From: Phaseolus vulgaris
Lineage: Eukaryota > Streptophyta > Magnoliopsida > Fabales > Fabaceae
Direction of reading: 5' to 3'
Assembly (NCBI RefSeq): GCF_000499845.2
Contig: NC_023757.2
Coordinates: 2,576,118-2,640,117, forward strand
Length of the DNA: 64,000 nt
In this document: positions 24,707-37,277 of the stretch, piece by piece
How positions within the stretch are numbered: the stretch's first letter is position 1
How the letters are laid out: each line of letters begins with the position of its first letter
The notes under the pieces: generated by a model
Told to the model about the DNA's origin: nothing
Seen by the model: the letters and a program-made list of their open reading frames with translations, nothing else
The model's database searches: none
Program-made: the position numbers and the translations under genes

Positions 24707-27700
24707 ATGGCTGGGTATGTAACCTTCTCTTGCTTATCAAGTTCGATTTTTTACTCTGTTTTTCTTTAGGATTTTCCTTCTGGAACATCATAGTACAAAC
24801 TTGTTTTTTGCAGCAATGCCATTATTATGATCTAAATAGGGTTACTTAGTATCATAAGAAAAATTATGTCTTTTTTGTGTTCTGGGTGTGTTGCTTCATC
24901 TCTGTGGTGCTCCTTGTTCTATGAAGGAAAAAGAAGTGGAAGTTCGTACATGGGTTCATTTTATGCGAAAAATCAAAGCTTTTTGTGTAATAGTTGAGTT
25001 TCTGGTTGGTGGGTTTGTCTCTCTGTAGTTTACTGTTCTAAAATTGGAAGGTTTTAAGTGAGGTTATGTGAAGAAAGTTATCCTTTTTCTTCATATTTTG
25101 GTTGATTTTCAGTGTTGGGTTCTTCCCTAACTACCTTGGTAATAGTTTTAAGATTGAAATGCAATTGGATGATCATGGAAGCAATTAAAAGTTTATCTTT
25201 CTTTTTTTGGGTTTTCTTTACAGTTTTGATGTCGACCTTATTATTTGATTTAACTTCACCAAGTTGGAATAAAGAGGTCATGAACTAGTATCTGTTTGTT
25301 TTTTCTAAACTTAAAAGGAACTAGTAGCATGTGTTGAGTTCTGATATTAATTAAATGCTTAAATCCACACAATGGCTTTATACAGTTATGCTGTCACAGC
25401 CAAATAATTAACATTTTGTCTTGAGAATGCCCTTGGTTATGCAGACCTTCGTGGTTGGTGGACAAAAGTAGGATTGCGACCAAAATAAAATGTGCATCAG
25501 GAACGTGTGATCCTAAGACGATTATATGGAACAGCAATCCTACCAAGCCTTGCCCAAATTGTCAACATGATATTGACAACAGTGATGTATGTGCAGTTTC
25601 TTTATTAAAATTTAACTGTTTATTTCCTGATTTCATATCATCAGTAGCTCAGTACATTTTCTTTTGTTAGACATTGCATCTATTTATCTGGACTCCATTT
25701 TCATCATATTTATGCATGTTTTGCTTGTACTTTGTACTGATTCAGTAAGATCAATTTAAATATTTTTATGTAACAAAAATGGAGTGGTGGTACACTTATT
25801 CCGCTGTCGAGACTTCAATAAATTGTAACTACGTAATATTGGAGTTGCTGTTTTAACTGAACTAAATATAAATTTAGATGTACATAGCAACTTTTGTTCC
25901 ATGTTAATCTCATTAGGAGTAACATTAGTGTTCTCTTTTGTAAGATAAAGTGTAAGTTCTTTGCCCTTATTTTCAGTTTCAAACTATTGCAGCGTAAGTC
26001 TATTACTTTTGGGTATGAGATATGCTTATCTGATGCTATTTCATCTTTTATGTTGAATATCATTGCTGGATGTAGAAATGCTCAGTGTACTTATTCTGCA
26101 CTAAAATGGTCATGGTTATCATGCAAAAAATCATAGGTTATGATTGAGTGTATGAAGCCAACATCTCTGAGGATTGAAATAGGGCAATGTATTAGGTCAA
26201 TATTGCGCATAGAATGAGTGAGTGACAGCTTGAAACCTGTATCAGAAGATTGAAAATAGAGCATTTGGATGATTATAAAGTATGCATTTTGTGGTGCTTA
26301 GTAGGTTTCTTTTCATTTAGTAGTATGTAATGAAATGTTGTAATGTGATCTATACATCCGAGGGTTGAGTTGGGCTGGAATTTCCCAACTCATGAACTAA
26401 ATGTCCTTACCAATCTTTGTTACTAGAGTATTTTCTTTTTGTTCTTTTCACTTTTCATTCTACATGTTTGAATTCCTAGAAGGATGTCCTAAAATTTGAT
26501 TTAGCATTTAGTTGAAAGTTAAAACTTAAAAAACATAACAAGGTTCGTCCATTAATCTAGTGTAAGTCTAACAATTCAGTATGAATGCTTTGACATCTGA
26601 ATTTTTGTCTCGTGATAGGTAGCACAAGAGTGGCCTGGCTTACCGAAAGGTGTCAAATTTGATCCATCTGATCAAGAGATAATCTGGCACTTGCTTGCAA
26701 AAGTCGGGGTAGAAGATTCTAAACCTCATCCTTTCATTGATGAATTTATTACTAATCTTGAAGAAGATAATGGAATTTGCTATACTCATCCTCAAAATTT
26801 ACCTGGTTGGTAGTGTAAGTTTTCCAAATTTTGAATTCTCAATTACTTTTCAATCAATACAATAAGCTATGATGAAAATTTTAGGTATTATGCAAGATGG
26901 AAGTGCTTCCTACTTTTTCCATAGAGCAATCAAGGCTTACAACACTGGCAACCGAAAGCGTAGAAAAATAACAAGTCAAGATTTTGGTGATGCCCGCTGG
27001 CACAAGACTGGAAGGACTAAACCGATTGTCTTCAATGGGGCTCAAAAAGGCTGGAAAAAGATTATGGTTCTGTATGAAAACAACGGAAGAGGAGGAAAAG
27101 TTGAAAAAACTAATTGGGTTATGCATGAATATCACCTAGGAACAAAAGAAGATGAACATGATGGGGAGTACATTTTCTCTAAAGTGTTTTACCAACAACA
27201 AGTCAAATTGGGTGATAAAGATGACCAAGATGTTCCTGAAGCAATCGAATCAACAATTGTGGAGGTGGTTCCAAACACTCCCAACTTAGTGACTCTTGAT
27301 GCTCTTTGCAATGAAAGGCAGAGTGCAGATCTAGACCAAGGACAAGAAACGCATGAAATTCCACAGGTAAAACCTTCAACCATATTCTCTTATCAAATAT
27401 TTGTTACCTATTAATACTTTTCCATGAACACTACTGTTATTGTTTGTTTTGCTTTTGTTATCGGTAGAGGATATGTATAAAATAGTAAGATGATGAATGT
27501 ACAATTTTAAAATGTAGGTAGATATTTGTACTCGGTAGCAATTCTTTACATGCACAAAGTTTAATATTTGTTTTCCTGTTAGTGACCAAATAGATCATAG
27601 AGGATGGTAGTGCTTTGGTATCATGTTGAGAATAGAGAAATTGAGAAAGAATATAATTGTCATAATTATAAAACTGTCCAACCGTCGCCCAAGTTGTCTT

Positions 27701-28593
27701 CTCCGTGGGTTGGGCTTCCAAAATCGGGTTATGGTCAAGTGGGTTGGGCTACAAATCTCATCTCACTACAATTGTTGAATTCGTTCCTAGAGAACATCAT
27801 GAACAATGGATAAAGATTGATGCTCAATTATGTAGTGTTATTACATCTACTATACGTCGTGGATTCTATCTCAGCAAGTACATGCTGGTTAGTTACACTC
27901 TTCTTAGTGTCCCGGAATTAAATTAACCATATAGCTAAACTTCTATTACTCTGTGTCATGCAGTTATGGTATTTGTTTTACCAGGTAGCACCTGCTATGA
28001 TGTAGTTTAGTGAAATTATGACATACCACTTACTGAAGTTGATTTTTCCTTTCTTTTGTGTTCTTTTTGTTCATTCCAAAGCTGTCTCAGATGGATTGTT
28101 TATATGAAATTCAAGAGGATTACCAAGAACTTGCAACTGAATCTCAGCATAATGAAGGGGTGGATAATAAAGAAAGTAATGCTGAGGAAGGCCAAAAATG
28201 GTGGGACAGTGAGTCACAGAATCTGTTGGATTCACAACAACTGGTTGATGCTCTGTCTTTGTGTGACGATCTCCTCCACAGCCAGTCTCCCAGTAGAGAT
28301 GGAAAACATGAAGATCATAAGAACAATCCTGGTCTTTCTGTTTATGCTCAGCTAGGACCAGAATGTCTGAAGAAGGATATTGAAGAGTGTCAAAATCTTG
28401 TCAATGATCCTGCAAATATAGAGAATGATACCTCTTCAGAGTTTCGACTAAGTCAGCTGGTATTTCCGTGTTCCCAAAACTATTGGGTGAAATTGAAATA
28501 ATTCTAATGTCATTCTAACGTTTTATCTTGTTTTTGTAGGAATTTGGTTCACAGGACAGCTTTATTTCCTGGGGATACAAGGCAGTGAACTAA
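24707..28593 (+). CDS. SOG1: NAC transcription factor SOG1-like (DNA-damage response)
   Basis: Six coding exons (24707-24714, 25445-25586, 26619-26805, 26885-27366, 28082-28459, 28540-28593) give 416 aa; Arabidopsis SOG1 is 449 aa. SOG1 is the plant master regulator of the DNA-damage response, activated by ATM. The first exon supplies only eight coding bases (MAG), matching the SOG1 start MAG-SWL-D--RIATKI. Two CxxC pairs are absent, but [12 protein letters not shown] precedes the NAC domain (about 55-215), which carries [23 protein letters not shown] and [11 protein letters not shown]. Five C-terminal SQ serines (318, 324, 340, 397, 403) keep the spacing of the Arabidopsis phosphosites 350, 356, 372, 430, 436. 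Further SQs are at 275 and 294. Exon 5 could begin nine bases later, at 28091. Intron 3 uses a weak donor. The role is inferred from orthology. Confidence 0.93.
27650..27895 (+). pseudogene. Possible copia gag fragment in SOG1-like intron 4
   Basis: The plus strand contains, across two frames, [11 protein letters not shown] and [21 protein letters not shown]. The W...D..L...I arrangement is reminiscent of the N-terminal gag region of plant Ty1/copia elements. It is not joined to the neighbouring exons in the SOG1 model. A weak, short match; it could also be ordinary intron sequence. Confidence 0.3.
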
Positions 28594-31427
28594 TCTGGTT
28601 CTTCACCTCAGCTAGGGAAACAGTGCTTTTGTAACTGCATTTTGTTGTTAAGCGTCCTATCTTAATTATGGGCTAAAACTTTTTCCTTTTTTGGCTGAAG
28701 GGTTAAACTCAATTGTTACTCGATGTCTAATTGGACTGTTATGAAAGACAATGAACTTTACTGCTTGATACTTTGATCAACTGGTGCTGTAATTATACCT
28801 TGTTTTGCTTGTTGGAGTTATTGTAAGAGAGATTATGCATTTTAACCATTAAATGTTATAAAGTACGTTATTGATGGTCACAAATTCAAAACATTTGAGT
28901 GTTGCATCCTAGCTAAACATCCACCCAAGGACATGCAACATGGATAGGCTCAAAAAACAGTGGTACAAATCTAACCTAATCGACTCTATAAACTTGCCAC
29001 CTTCAAACCCAGTAGCATTGTCACTACTGTGGCAGAGTTGATGATGCTCCACATTTCTTCATAAATGAATGCTAGGGATAATTAATTGCATTGAACACCC
29101 TTTGGGTTCATTTTTAAAGATGTTCTGTGTTATGGTTCGAAATAACAAATATTAACAGGAATTAAAGGAAAGCTATAATAATTGTTTAAAACAAGCAGTG
29201 TAAGTAGAATTAATGTTAACATTAAGGGAGGTTATTTTTTTCATGATGCACTAAGTCTAAGTTCTTACAATTTTTATAGGCTCTATGGAGCTAATAATAT
29301 TGTTACAATATTTGTAATAGATTTTAAGTTTCTACAAACTAATTTTAGGCACTCAATTACAAATATTGTAGAGTATCAAGGACCTAATTTTCATGATCAA
29401 AGAGAAAATGTGGCTGTTTTCATAAACTATCTTAAAGGATTTATTATAATAAACTAAAAAAGGATTTGGACATTTCAACTTTTTTTCATAAGCTCTTCCA
29501 AATACTTGAGCTGTAAACAAGTTCTGTCAGTTACATGATTAATCTGAAGCTTTTGCTATATCTAAGTTATTCCATCAAGTATCTGACAAAAATGAGTGTC
29601 AAAGATACAACTTTTGAGTGTCTAATATAGGTGAATTATTTTGGGTAGCTGAAGGGTGACAAGTTAATAAAAGCAAAATGGATGCCTGTAACATTCTACT
29701 GAAGTCTGATCCTGCTTTTGCTAGTGTTTTGGGATGTTATAGCAGCTGTATTTTATACTGTACATATAATGCAGTATGACTTGTCATATGCTTGCCTTAT
29801 ATTTGTCTTGTCTTAACTCATGCATTTGTGTATCAAAAACAGTCTTGTGTCTTTTCTTTTCTTTTTAATTTTCAGTAGCTTTAGATTATTTTAGCTTTCA
29901 TTTTTCTTTAAACCACAAATACAGAAAATGCAAGGTCCATCCACAAGAAAACTTTGACCATTTGGAACTGATACATCCGAATCAAAATGAATTACAACTC
30001 ACACCAATCCTTCAACATGGCACCAAAATCTTGTAATTTGGCAAGGGTTTGTTCATGAACTGTCCAAAGATTCCCTGATGGACCAAAGCTTAATGCTGGC
30101 TTTGCTGTTCACTAGTCGGCACAGACAAAAAGGGACATCAAAACCTCTCTGGCTTTGACAGTGACCAGGCTCACTCTTTCAACTAGATTGCATTATCCAT
30201 TGTATCTTATCCAAAATTCACAACAAAGTATTTCAGACATGGAAGAGTAGTCAAAGGAATCATGCCACATTTCTCATAAGTTTGTAGCTTAACCTTACTC
30301 ACTCTTCCCTATTACTCTACAGTTTTCCATAAAGTTTTGCTTGGTCAGTCACAACAGCATTTCTTTTGTTTTGGTTACAAAGAGAGGTTCATAACCTACT
30401 GTGAGATGAAGATTGTATAATAAAGTGCAGGTAAAGTTATAGTTCAATCCCTAGAAACTTCAATTCTCTCAGAACTTGAGAAAGGGTCACAGAAAAATAT
30501 GTTCTTTATGATCATTAAAATGAGGTAACACAATGTTAGGGTTTAGGGCTTTTACCATAGTGTGTATCTTTGGAAAAGGAATATTAGCAACACAATTACA
30601 CTTTTTGGAACACATTTTATCTGTTAAAATGTATTTTAAATCACAAGAGAAGATCATCAAATAAATAAGATGTGAGTGAGGGTTCAATTCTGTAATTTCT
30701 TTACTTTCTATCAACAAAAAAGAAAGTATGTTTAAAAAATTATGTATGGGAATAAAAGCTAAAAATAATTATAAACGGTTCAATTTTATTAAAGATTAAT
30801 TTAGTCCTTCAAAATTAAATGCATAATTAAATTAATTCTTATTTAAAATTAAAGTTTTAAATGCTACTACACATGTCTACATGATAATTAATCACTTAAA
30901 TATTTTATTCATCTCTAAATTAGATTTTTAATAAAGGTTCGTGTCACCACTTTGCTTTTGAATAGCTTAAAAATAGATGTGGTGATATTTTAGATTTTTG
31001 GTGGACGAATATGATAAAAAAAGATGATGAAAAGATCAAGATAATGATATTTTAAATATTAAAAGAACTAATTTAATAGCTAAAGTTTGTTAAAAGAGCA
31101 ATATACTTTAGAAGATAAAAAATCTCAAATCACTATAAAAAAAATGTAAAACAATACAAGTACATATCGTGATAGAGTAAGTTTTATCCGCATAAAAAAT
31201 AGAATATTCTTGATTCCAATCACCTGCATTTACCACTAACAAAAGTGATAATACACATACATATCATGGACTCAATTAATATGAGTTATTTTTGTAATAG
31301 TATATTTAGACAAGTTTATTTCCAAAACCCTTTTAAAAGATAAATAAAATTTAAAATAAATTTTTTCATATTTTAAAATTAATTTATAAAAGTTTCTTAT
31401 GTAATTTAAAAAAAAATAGTAAATAAC
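28594..31427. other. 3' region of the SOG1-like gene and AT-rich intergenic DNA
   Basis: The first few hundred bases are likely 3' UTR. The rest holds only short frames without motifs. The stretch 29880-30480 is less AT-rich but shows no protein or RNA signature I recognise. Confidence 0.6.
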
Positions 31428-31798
31428 CACAAAAAATTCATCAAATAAAAACCAATTTTTAGAAACCAAAATAATTAGTTGCAATAGTAACTAAATTAGA
31501 AACCATTTTAGAAAAAAAAAATTTGTTTCTAAATTAGTTTATGTTACTGTTAAATAGTTTTTAAATTGGTATCTAATTAGCAACAAAGATTTTTCTACCA
31601 AATTTAGAAACTAAATAATTGGTAATTAAAACCTTGGTTGTTAATTAGATACCAATTTAGAAACTATTTAACAATAATAAAAACTAATTTAGAAACCAAA
31701 TTTTGTTTTAGTTTCTAAAATAATATCTAATTTAGTTACTATTACAACTAATTATTTTGGTTTCTAAAAATTGATTTCTACTTGATGATTTTGTAGTG
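31428..31798. mobile_element. CACTA-type fold-back MITE, copy D
   Basis: The left end CACAAAAAATTCATCAAATA and right end TTGATGATTTTGTAGTG form a terminal inverted repeat that extends far inward: GAAACCAAAATAATTAGTTG on the left is mirrored as CAACTAATTATTTTGGTTTC on the right. Almost the whole 371 bp is one imperfect palindrome. AAC flanks both ends (31425-31427 and 31799-31801), a 3-bp target duplication. Confidence 0.85.
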
Positions 31799-32060
31799 AA
31801 CTAATTTTAAGTTGTGATTTTTTATTTATTTTTCTCTTAAAAGTTTTTATATAGAAATTTCTTATTTGTAATGATCTTATTTGACATGATTAATTATAGG
31901 AAAAAAAATGTTGTGTTGCCAAATAAAATCATCTTCACCATTGGTATTATTATTGCAGGCTGAGTCGTATCATATTATCATTGGCAAAAACGATAGAAGC
32001 TTATGTCATTCTTTTCTCATCAAATTTGTTTGTGCTCCCAAGTGTAACCTAAATTAATTA

Positions 32061-32138
32061 TACTAATTTTCTATTAATTAATTATATACTAATTTTCTAT
32101 TAATTAATTATATACTAATCTTCTATTAATTAATTATA
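32061..32138 (+). repeat. 26-bp tandem repeat, three copies
   Basis: The word TACTAATTTTCTATTAATTA recurs at 32061, 32087 and 32113, with one base change in the third unit. It is pure AT-rich intergenic sequence. Confidence 0.9.
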
Positions 32139-32739
32139 GATTCAATCAAATTAACGCCAAACTTCTTTGTACAGTTAAAATCATCGAAGCTTTATTTGAT
32201 AATTTAATAATTTAACTAAAATAACATTTTAATTTGATTTTTTTAGTTTATAAAATTAATAATTTCTATAAATTATTAAGATAATATCTTTTAAGAAATC
32301 CCATATATAGACTCCCACCAATATCATTAATTTATTAAAATATTAATACATTGCTATTTTTTTCTCAAATTTAAATTCTGATAAATTTTATACTAATTTT
32401 TCTGATTACATTCAAAAGTTTCAGGTAGTGTTCTGATCATCAATAAAAAAAATTTACCAAAAAAGAGATTTTTATATTAGACATTATTATGAATTTTAAC
32501 ATCCAACACTTCAAAATTCACCAATTGTTATAAGATTAAACATAAAATAAATTTAAAAGAAAGTAATCCAAAACATGGGACAAAATCAAAATTCTGGTAA
32601 GAAAAAAAAAATACAAGTTAAACACTAAATAAAGAAAATTGGTATTTATTATTGAAAAAAATTCAAACTAGGACAATGAGGCGTATACTACAAATAAAAG
32701 TGTAACTTATTATCAACATTCCAATTCATCAATACAATT

Positions 32740-33045
32740 CACTAAAAAAAATCATAAAATAAAAATCGACTTTAAAAACAAAAAATAATTAATTATTATA
32801 CTGAATAAATTAAAGACCATTTTAAAGACTAAAAACGTTATTGGTTTTTAAATTAATTTTTATTATTGATAAATAGTTTCTAAATTTGGTAACTAATTAA
32901 ATACCAATTTAAAAACTATTTATCAATAATAGAAACTAATTTAGAAACAAATAATTTTTAGTCTTTAAAATTATATTTAATTTAGTCACTATAACAATTA
33001 ATAATTTTTATCTGTAAAATTAGTTTCTACTTAATGATTTACATT
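32740..33045. mobile_element. CACTA-type MITE, copy E
   Basis: Starts CACTAAAAAAAATCATAAAA and contains the family blocks TTTCTAAATTTGGTAACTAA and CAATAATAGAAACTAATTTA. The right end (TTAATGATTTACATT) is damaged, so the end coordinate is approximate and no target duplication can be confirmed. Confidence 0.7.
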
Positions 33046-33279
33046 CTCTACTAATATACTTCATTACAAATATACTAATTCATCTTGAATGGATTTTCAG
33101 TGATATTAGTCACTATTTCTTTTAATTTTTGTCTCGTGAACATTCATCAATTTCACCCTAATAATTATTAGGTGATTCACATACTTTTTATTACAAAAAC
33201 TAAGATATTTAATCATTTTCTCAAATTCATAAGTGATTTCTTCCAAAACGGTATCTAAATTTTACACGGTTAGAGAAGT

Positions 33280-33500
33280 AGACTTCAAGCTTAATTGAAC
33301 TTTACAAAATTGGTTGTAAGGTGAAGTTTGCACCACTTAGATACTATGAGTTGACCTTATCTCTAGTTGATGTGAGATCTCTAACACACACTCATCTGCG
33401 ATGTATGTATATCTTGAGACTATATATTTATGAATTGTCCGATAACGAACGATATGATAGGCCCATCAAACCTCGTTAAGACAGATTCTAATACCATCTC
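33280..33500 (-). mobile_element. LTR plus primer-binding-site relic (minus strand)
   Basis: On the minus strand the order is GAGATCTCACATCAACTAG, then TTGAGATGGTATTAGAATC. The latter is a mutated TGGTATCAGAGC-type primer-binding site. Between them an insertion of unrelated sequence (around 33385-33480) interrupts the LTR pattern. Confidence 0.55.
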
Positions 33501-34103
33501 AAGAAAAAAATAAATGATTCTCACCTATTATTTCTCATTACATGCATTGAATATATACATAAATAGACAAAACAATCTTGGAATCATACTTCCCTTAATC
33601 TTAATAAAACAATATTCAAATTATGCAATTTACAATATAAAATAAAGATTATATATATATATATATATTAATTAGTGAAGTTGGATATATATTTCACATA
33701 TGAAAACTCATGTGTTATTTTCTCGCATCCAAATATTGGAGAGTAGAAAAAAGTTGAATTGGACAAAAAAAAGTTAAGATTGAAATGAGGAGAGGGGGAT
33801 GTATGGAAGTAGCATAATAGCATGAAAAAGTGTGGAGAAATGGGGAACAATGTGTTACGTTGTGTTTCAATTTTGAAAGAAAACAAACCTACGTGGTGGG
33901 GTTTACCAAAATAAAGGTGCGCACGTGGGCATGGTATCACGATTCAATAACATTTTTAATTAATGAATTTCTGTTTAAGAATATTATATTTTTATATATT
34001 TTAACATGGATTCCAATTATTTCTCGGATAGACTAAATTCAGTGCAACTGATATATTATTTTTAAAAATAAATATTTAAATTATTATTATTATTATTAAT
34101 AGA
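33500..34103. other. AT-rich intergenic DNA
   Basis: Includes a (TA)n tract at about 33649-33668 and short frames with no recognised motif on either strand. No gene is seen. Confidence 0.6.
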
Positions 34104-34480
34104 TTTTTTTTATCCGCAATAAAAAATAAATAAAATAAATGCAAACCACTTCAGGGGTGGTTCAATCCTTATACAAAATATACAAAGAACAACTTCTAAC
34201 CTAAAGCTACCAAATTAACCAACCCAAAACACGAATCTTACTAAAAACTTAACATACTTCAAGAAACCATTCTCATACATTCCAAAGGTTCCAAGCACCA
34301 GTTAGAGAAGGAGAACGAGGTAGAACGACATTTTGCAGAAATTCAAGACCACACATTTGCTTGCACCAACGCACACACTTCTGACGCGTCAGCCACCCTC
34401 CTATTGAAAATGATAGAGTTTCTATGATTTCAGATTTCCCCCACAACCCCAACCCAAATTGTGCTCCATACAACTTTAAA
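34104..34480 (-). mobile_element. LINE 3'-end relic
   Basis: The minus strand reads TTGAACCACCCCTGAAGTGG, then a TAAAT-rich run and an A-rich tail, like the copy in PME intron 1. Upstream on the same strand a 66-codon frame (34473-34273) rich in Trp and Cys could be the decayed end of a LINE ORF, but I see no diagnostic motif in it. Confidence 0.5.
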
Positions 34481-36225
34481 TGAATCAGAAAACATAATTC
34501 CTAAATTTAATTAATACTCTCTTGCTTAAGATATATTATACTTGTAGTTATAGCATTTATCTTAAAAGGTATTGTTAAGGAATAGACATAATTTATCCCG
34601 AGAGTTACCTCTTAATTTTAATTTTTTATGTCAAAGAGTTACATTTGGATAATAATAAATAATACTGTCTTTTGATCAATTTCATAACTTAATTAAGTAT
34701 TATATCCTTATAAAAAAAATTGAATTTTTACACGAGTTAATGAGTTAGGTGTGTTGTTTATTGACAGTTTTAACTGTCCTTGTTTCTGTCAATAAGTTAA
34801 TTTATTAAAGTTGATTTTACTCGTTTTTAAATTAATTTTAGAAAATATGTATTCAATATTTATTGGTGGTTGTAATAGTTAGCAAAATTATGAATTTTTT
34901 AAAATAGCAGCATCTGAATTCGTCATAAATGTTAACTTTTCCTAATTGTTCTATGTAACATCATTTTTAATTGTCATCATGATATTTAAAAAAGAAGCAA
35001 ACTTTGTCCCATAGATACATACAATCAAAGAGAAAGAAAAAGGTTATTGGTTAACATGATCATTGGGTAAGGATCTACATCCAATCTTTAAGTCATTTTA
35101 GATGGAAATGATGCTTCATAATCTATTTATCTTATTTTTCATTAATCTGAGTTTGGATGATTGGAGGTGGTTATCGAGACGATCTACCTATAACATCAAC
35201 TCTTGATGTTTGGAAGTTACGAATGAATGAGGGAGGCTCCACCTATAGAAAATACTCGCACGCTCAGTCAGTGGGACCATAAAATATGAGTGTAGTAAGT
35301 ATTGATAGAATATGAATTGTTTTAGTTTTTGGGGGTCATCCTCTCTTTATAGAGTTTTTTGGCTGATATCCTCCCACTTATCTTTTATCCTCATAATAAT
35401 ATTTTATTTAATCTTCATGTGTTAGTTAAGAGCTTATATGCAAAGAATAAAAACTATCACACCAAAATTGAGTAACAAAATGTTATCAATTAATATATCT
35501 TTAATCTTTCTGTGTTAGCTATTTCAGCATAATATTATGTTAAAAGAATAAAAACGAACATAATATAATTAAGCAACTATATTTTATCCACTAATATATC
35601 TTTAAATTTTTTGTATTCTCGCAAAATCAAAAAACGTTTCCATGATATCTCGGGTAATTTCTAGGAGAGATACAAGGGACGTATGTAGGTTTTATAAAAA
35701 AACCCGCTCTTACATCGACCATGATTTTGAATTGAGATATCAGGTATCGACTATGTGATTGATTAAGATCACGTCAGTTCCTAATCCAATTAAGGTCACA
35801 TCAACACATATTCGATTTGGCTAGGACGATACACATATATGAATATAGTTACCTGAGATAGAAGAATCAAACTTTTCACCTAGAAAAATATTGATTTGGT
35901 GTTTTGTCTGATTTGTTGGATCAAGTGCTTACAACTAGGCTAAAAGCTATAATTTATAGTTAACATGCAACTCTTTCTACTTAAAAGCATAATGACACAA
36001 GTGTCACGATTCAATTGTGACTTGGTCCACCTGTCTTATGCCACAAGATAATCAATGCAACCTGTAATAATCTCATCCTCAACAGTTGTCTCATCAGGAA
36101 TCAGACTCTTTGACTGTGACTCAGTCTACTTGACCAATTGTGCAACCTACAACAATCTCCCTTTAAAAAATTGCTCCTATGGGAATCAAACTTGTGACTT
36201 TGGCTTTTATACCAATTGTTGGATC
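34481..36225. other. AT-rich intergenic DNA
   Basis: No gene is recognisable. Around 36000-36190 the phrase TCAATTGTGACTTGGTCCAC and later CTCAGTCTACTTGACCAATT suggest internal duplication of a short segment. This probably belongs to an older repeat into which the hAT element inserted. Confidence 0.5.
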
Positions 36226-36233
36226 GAGCGCTT

Positions 36234-37269
36234 TAGGGTTGGTAAAGCAGGGCAGGCTCTACAAGCCGACCAACGACCCACTGAGAAAAAATGCGATGCA
36301 GGCTGCCTATTTCAACCTGCTGACCCGCTTTCTCGCCCACATAACCCGCAACCCGCACATGTCAAGTGTGGGACGGAGCGGGTTGGCCCGCATAACCCGC
36401 ATATTTTAAAAAAATCTTTGTGCACTCCCATAATTTTTTCTTGCAACCTTATATTCTCAAAAATTCTAAAATTATCCATTCTAAATTCTATAATTTGGAA
36501 TATAAATTTGTATTATGAATTGTTCAATCTAGAATATTGTACAATTCGAAATAAAAAATTTAACTTCCAAATTCTATAACTCGGGAAGTCTCTATATTCC
36601 ACATTCTAGAATTAAAAAATAACATTCAATGAAAAATGTCAAAGGGTAATTTGAGTATTTTTTGAAGTATGGGGTGCAAGAAGAAAGACATGCAGATGCA
36701 GGAAGAAATTACTTTCAATCCTTAATTCAGAACAACTTCACGAAGTTTGATAATGGTTTTTTAATATTTAATATTTTTTTTGTCTTTTTGAAATGCATAA
36801 ATTGTTTAGGTTTCAATACTCATCAAATGCTAAATGCAGTAGTCAAACCTTAATATTTTTATAATAAAATTTAAATATAGTATTATATATATTTATATAT
36901 TATTTTTCAAATTAGAATAATAATCATGTGTTTATGTGTATTACCTTAAAAAGTTAATATATTTAATGAAATATTTATTAGTATGATTGAAATTCAAATT
37001 TCATTGAAAAAAAACATCTTATTATTCATGTATCGAGAGAATAATATTGTGAGATCACTTACTTAATTCATCTCAATAAGAAAAAATAACTTAATAAACA
37101 AAAAATAAATTTATTCAAAATTTATATTTATTTATTTTTCATTAATTTAAAAATGTATATTTTTTATGTGAGCTGGCCCACAGACTGACCCACATGCGGG
37201 ATGGGCCAATTAAATTAACCCACACTTTCTATGTGGGAGGGACCAACTCGACCTGCATTGCCATCCCTA
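36234..37269. mobile_element. hAT-like non-autonomous transposon, 1,036 bp
   Basis: The left end TAGGGTTGGTAAAGCAGGGC and the inverse of the right end, TAGGGATGGCAATGCAGGTC, form terminal inverted repeats of the plant hAT type. Flanks are GAGCGCTT (36226-36233) and GAGTGCTT (37270-37277), an 8-bp target duplication with one mismatch. Subterminal regions carry repeated CCCGC/GCGGG words (for example AACCCGCAACCCGCAC). No transposase frame is present; the interior is AT-rich. Confidence 0.85.
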
Positions 37270-37277
37270 GAGTGCTT

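Noticed and set aside
30536..30552. Telomere-like GTTAGGGTTTAGGGC
   Set aside because: Only about two units; too short to indicate an interstitial telomeric array.
33668..34036. Overlapping short ORFs on both strands
   Set aside because: No domain and no coding context next to a TA microsatellite and a LINE relic.
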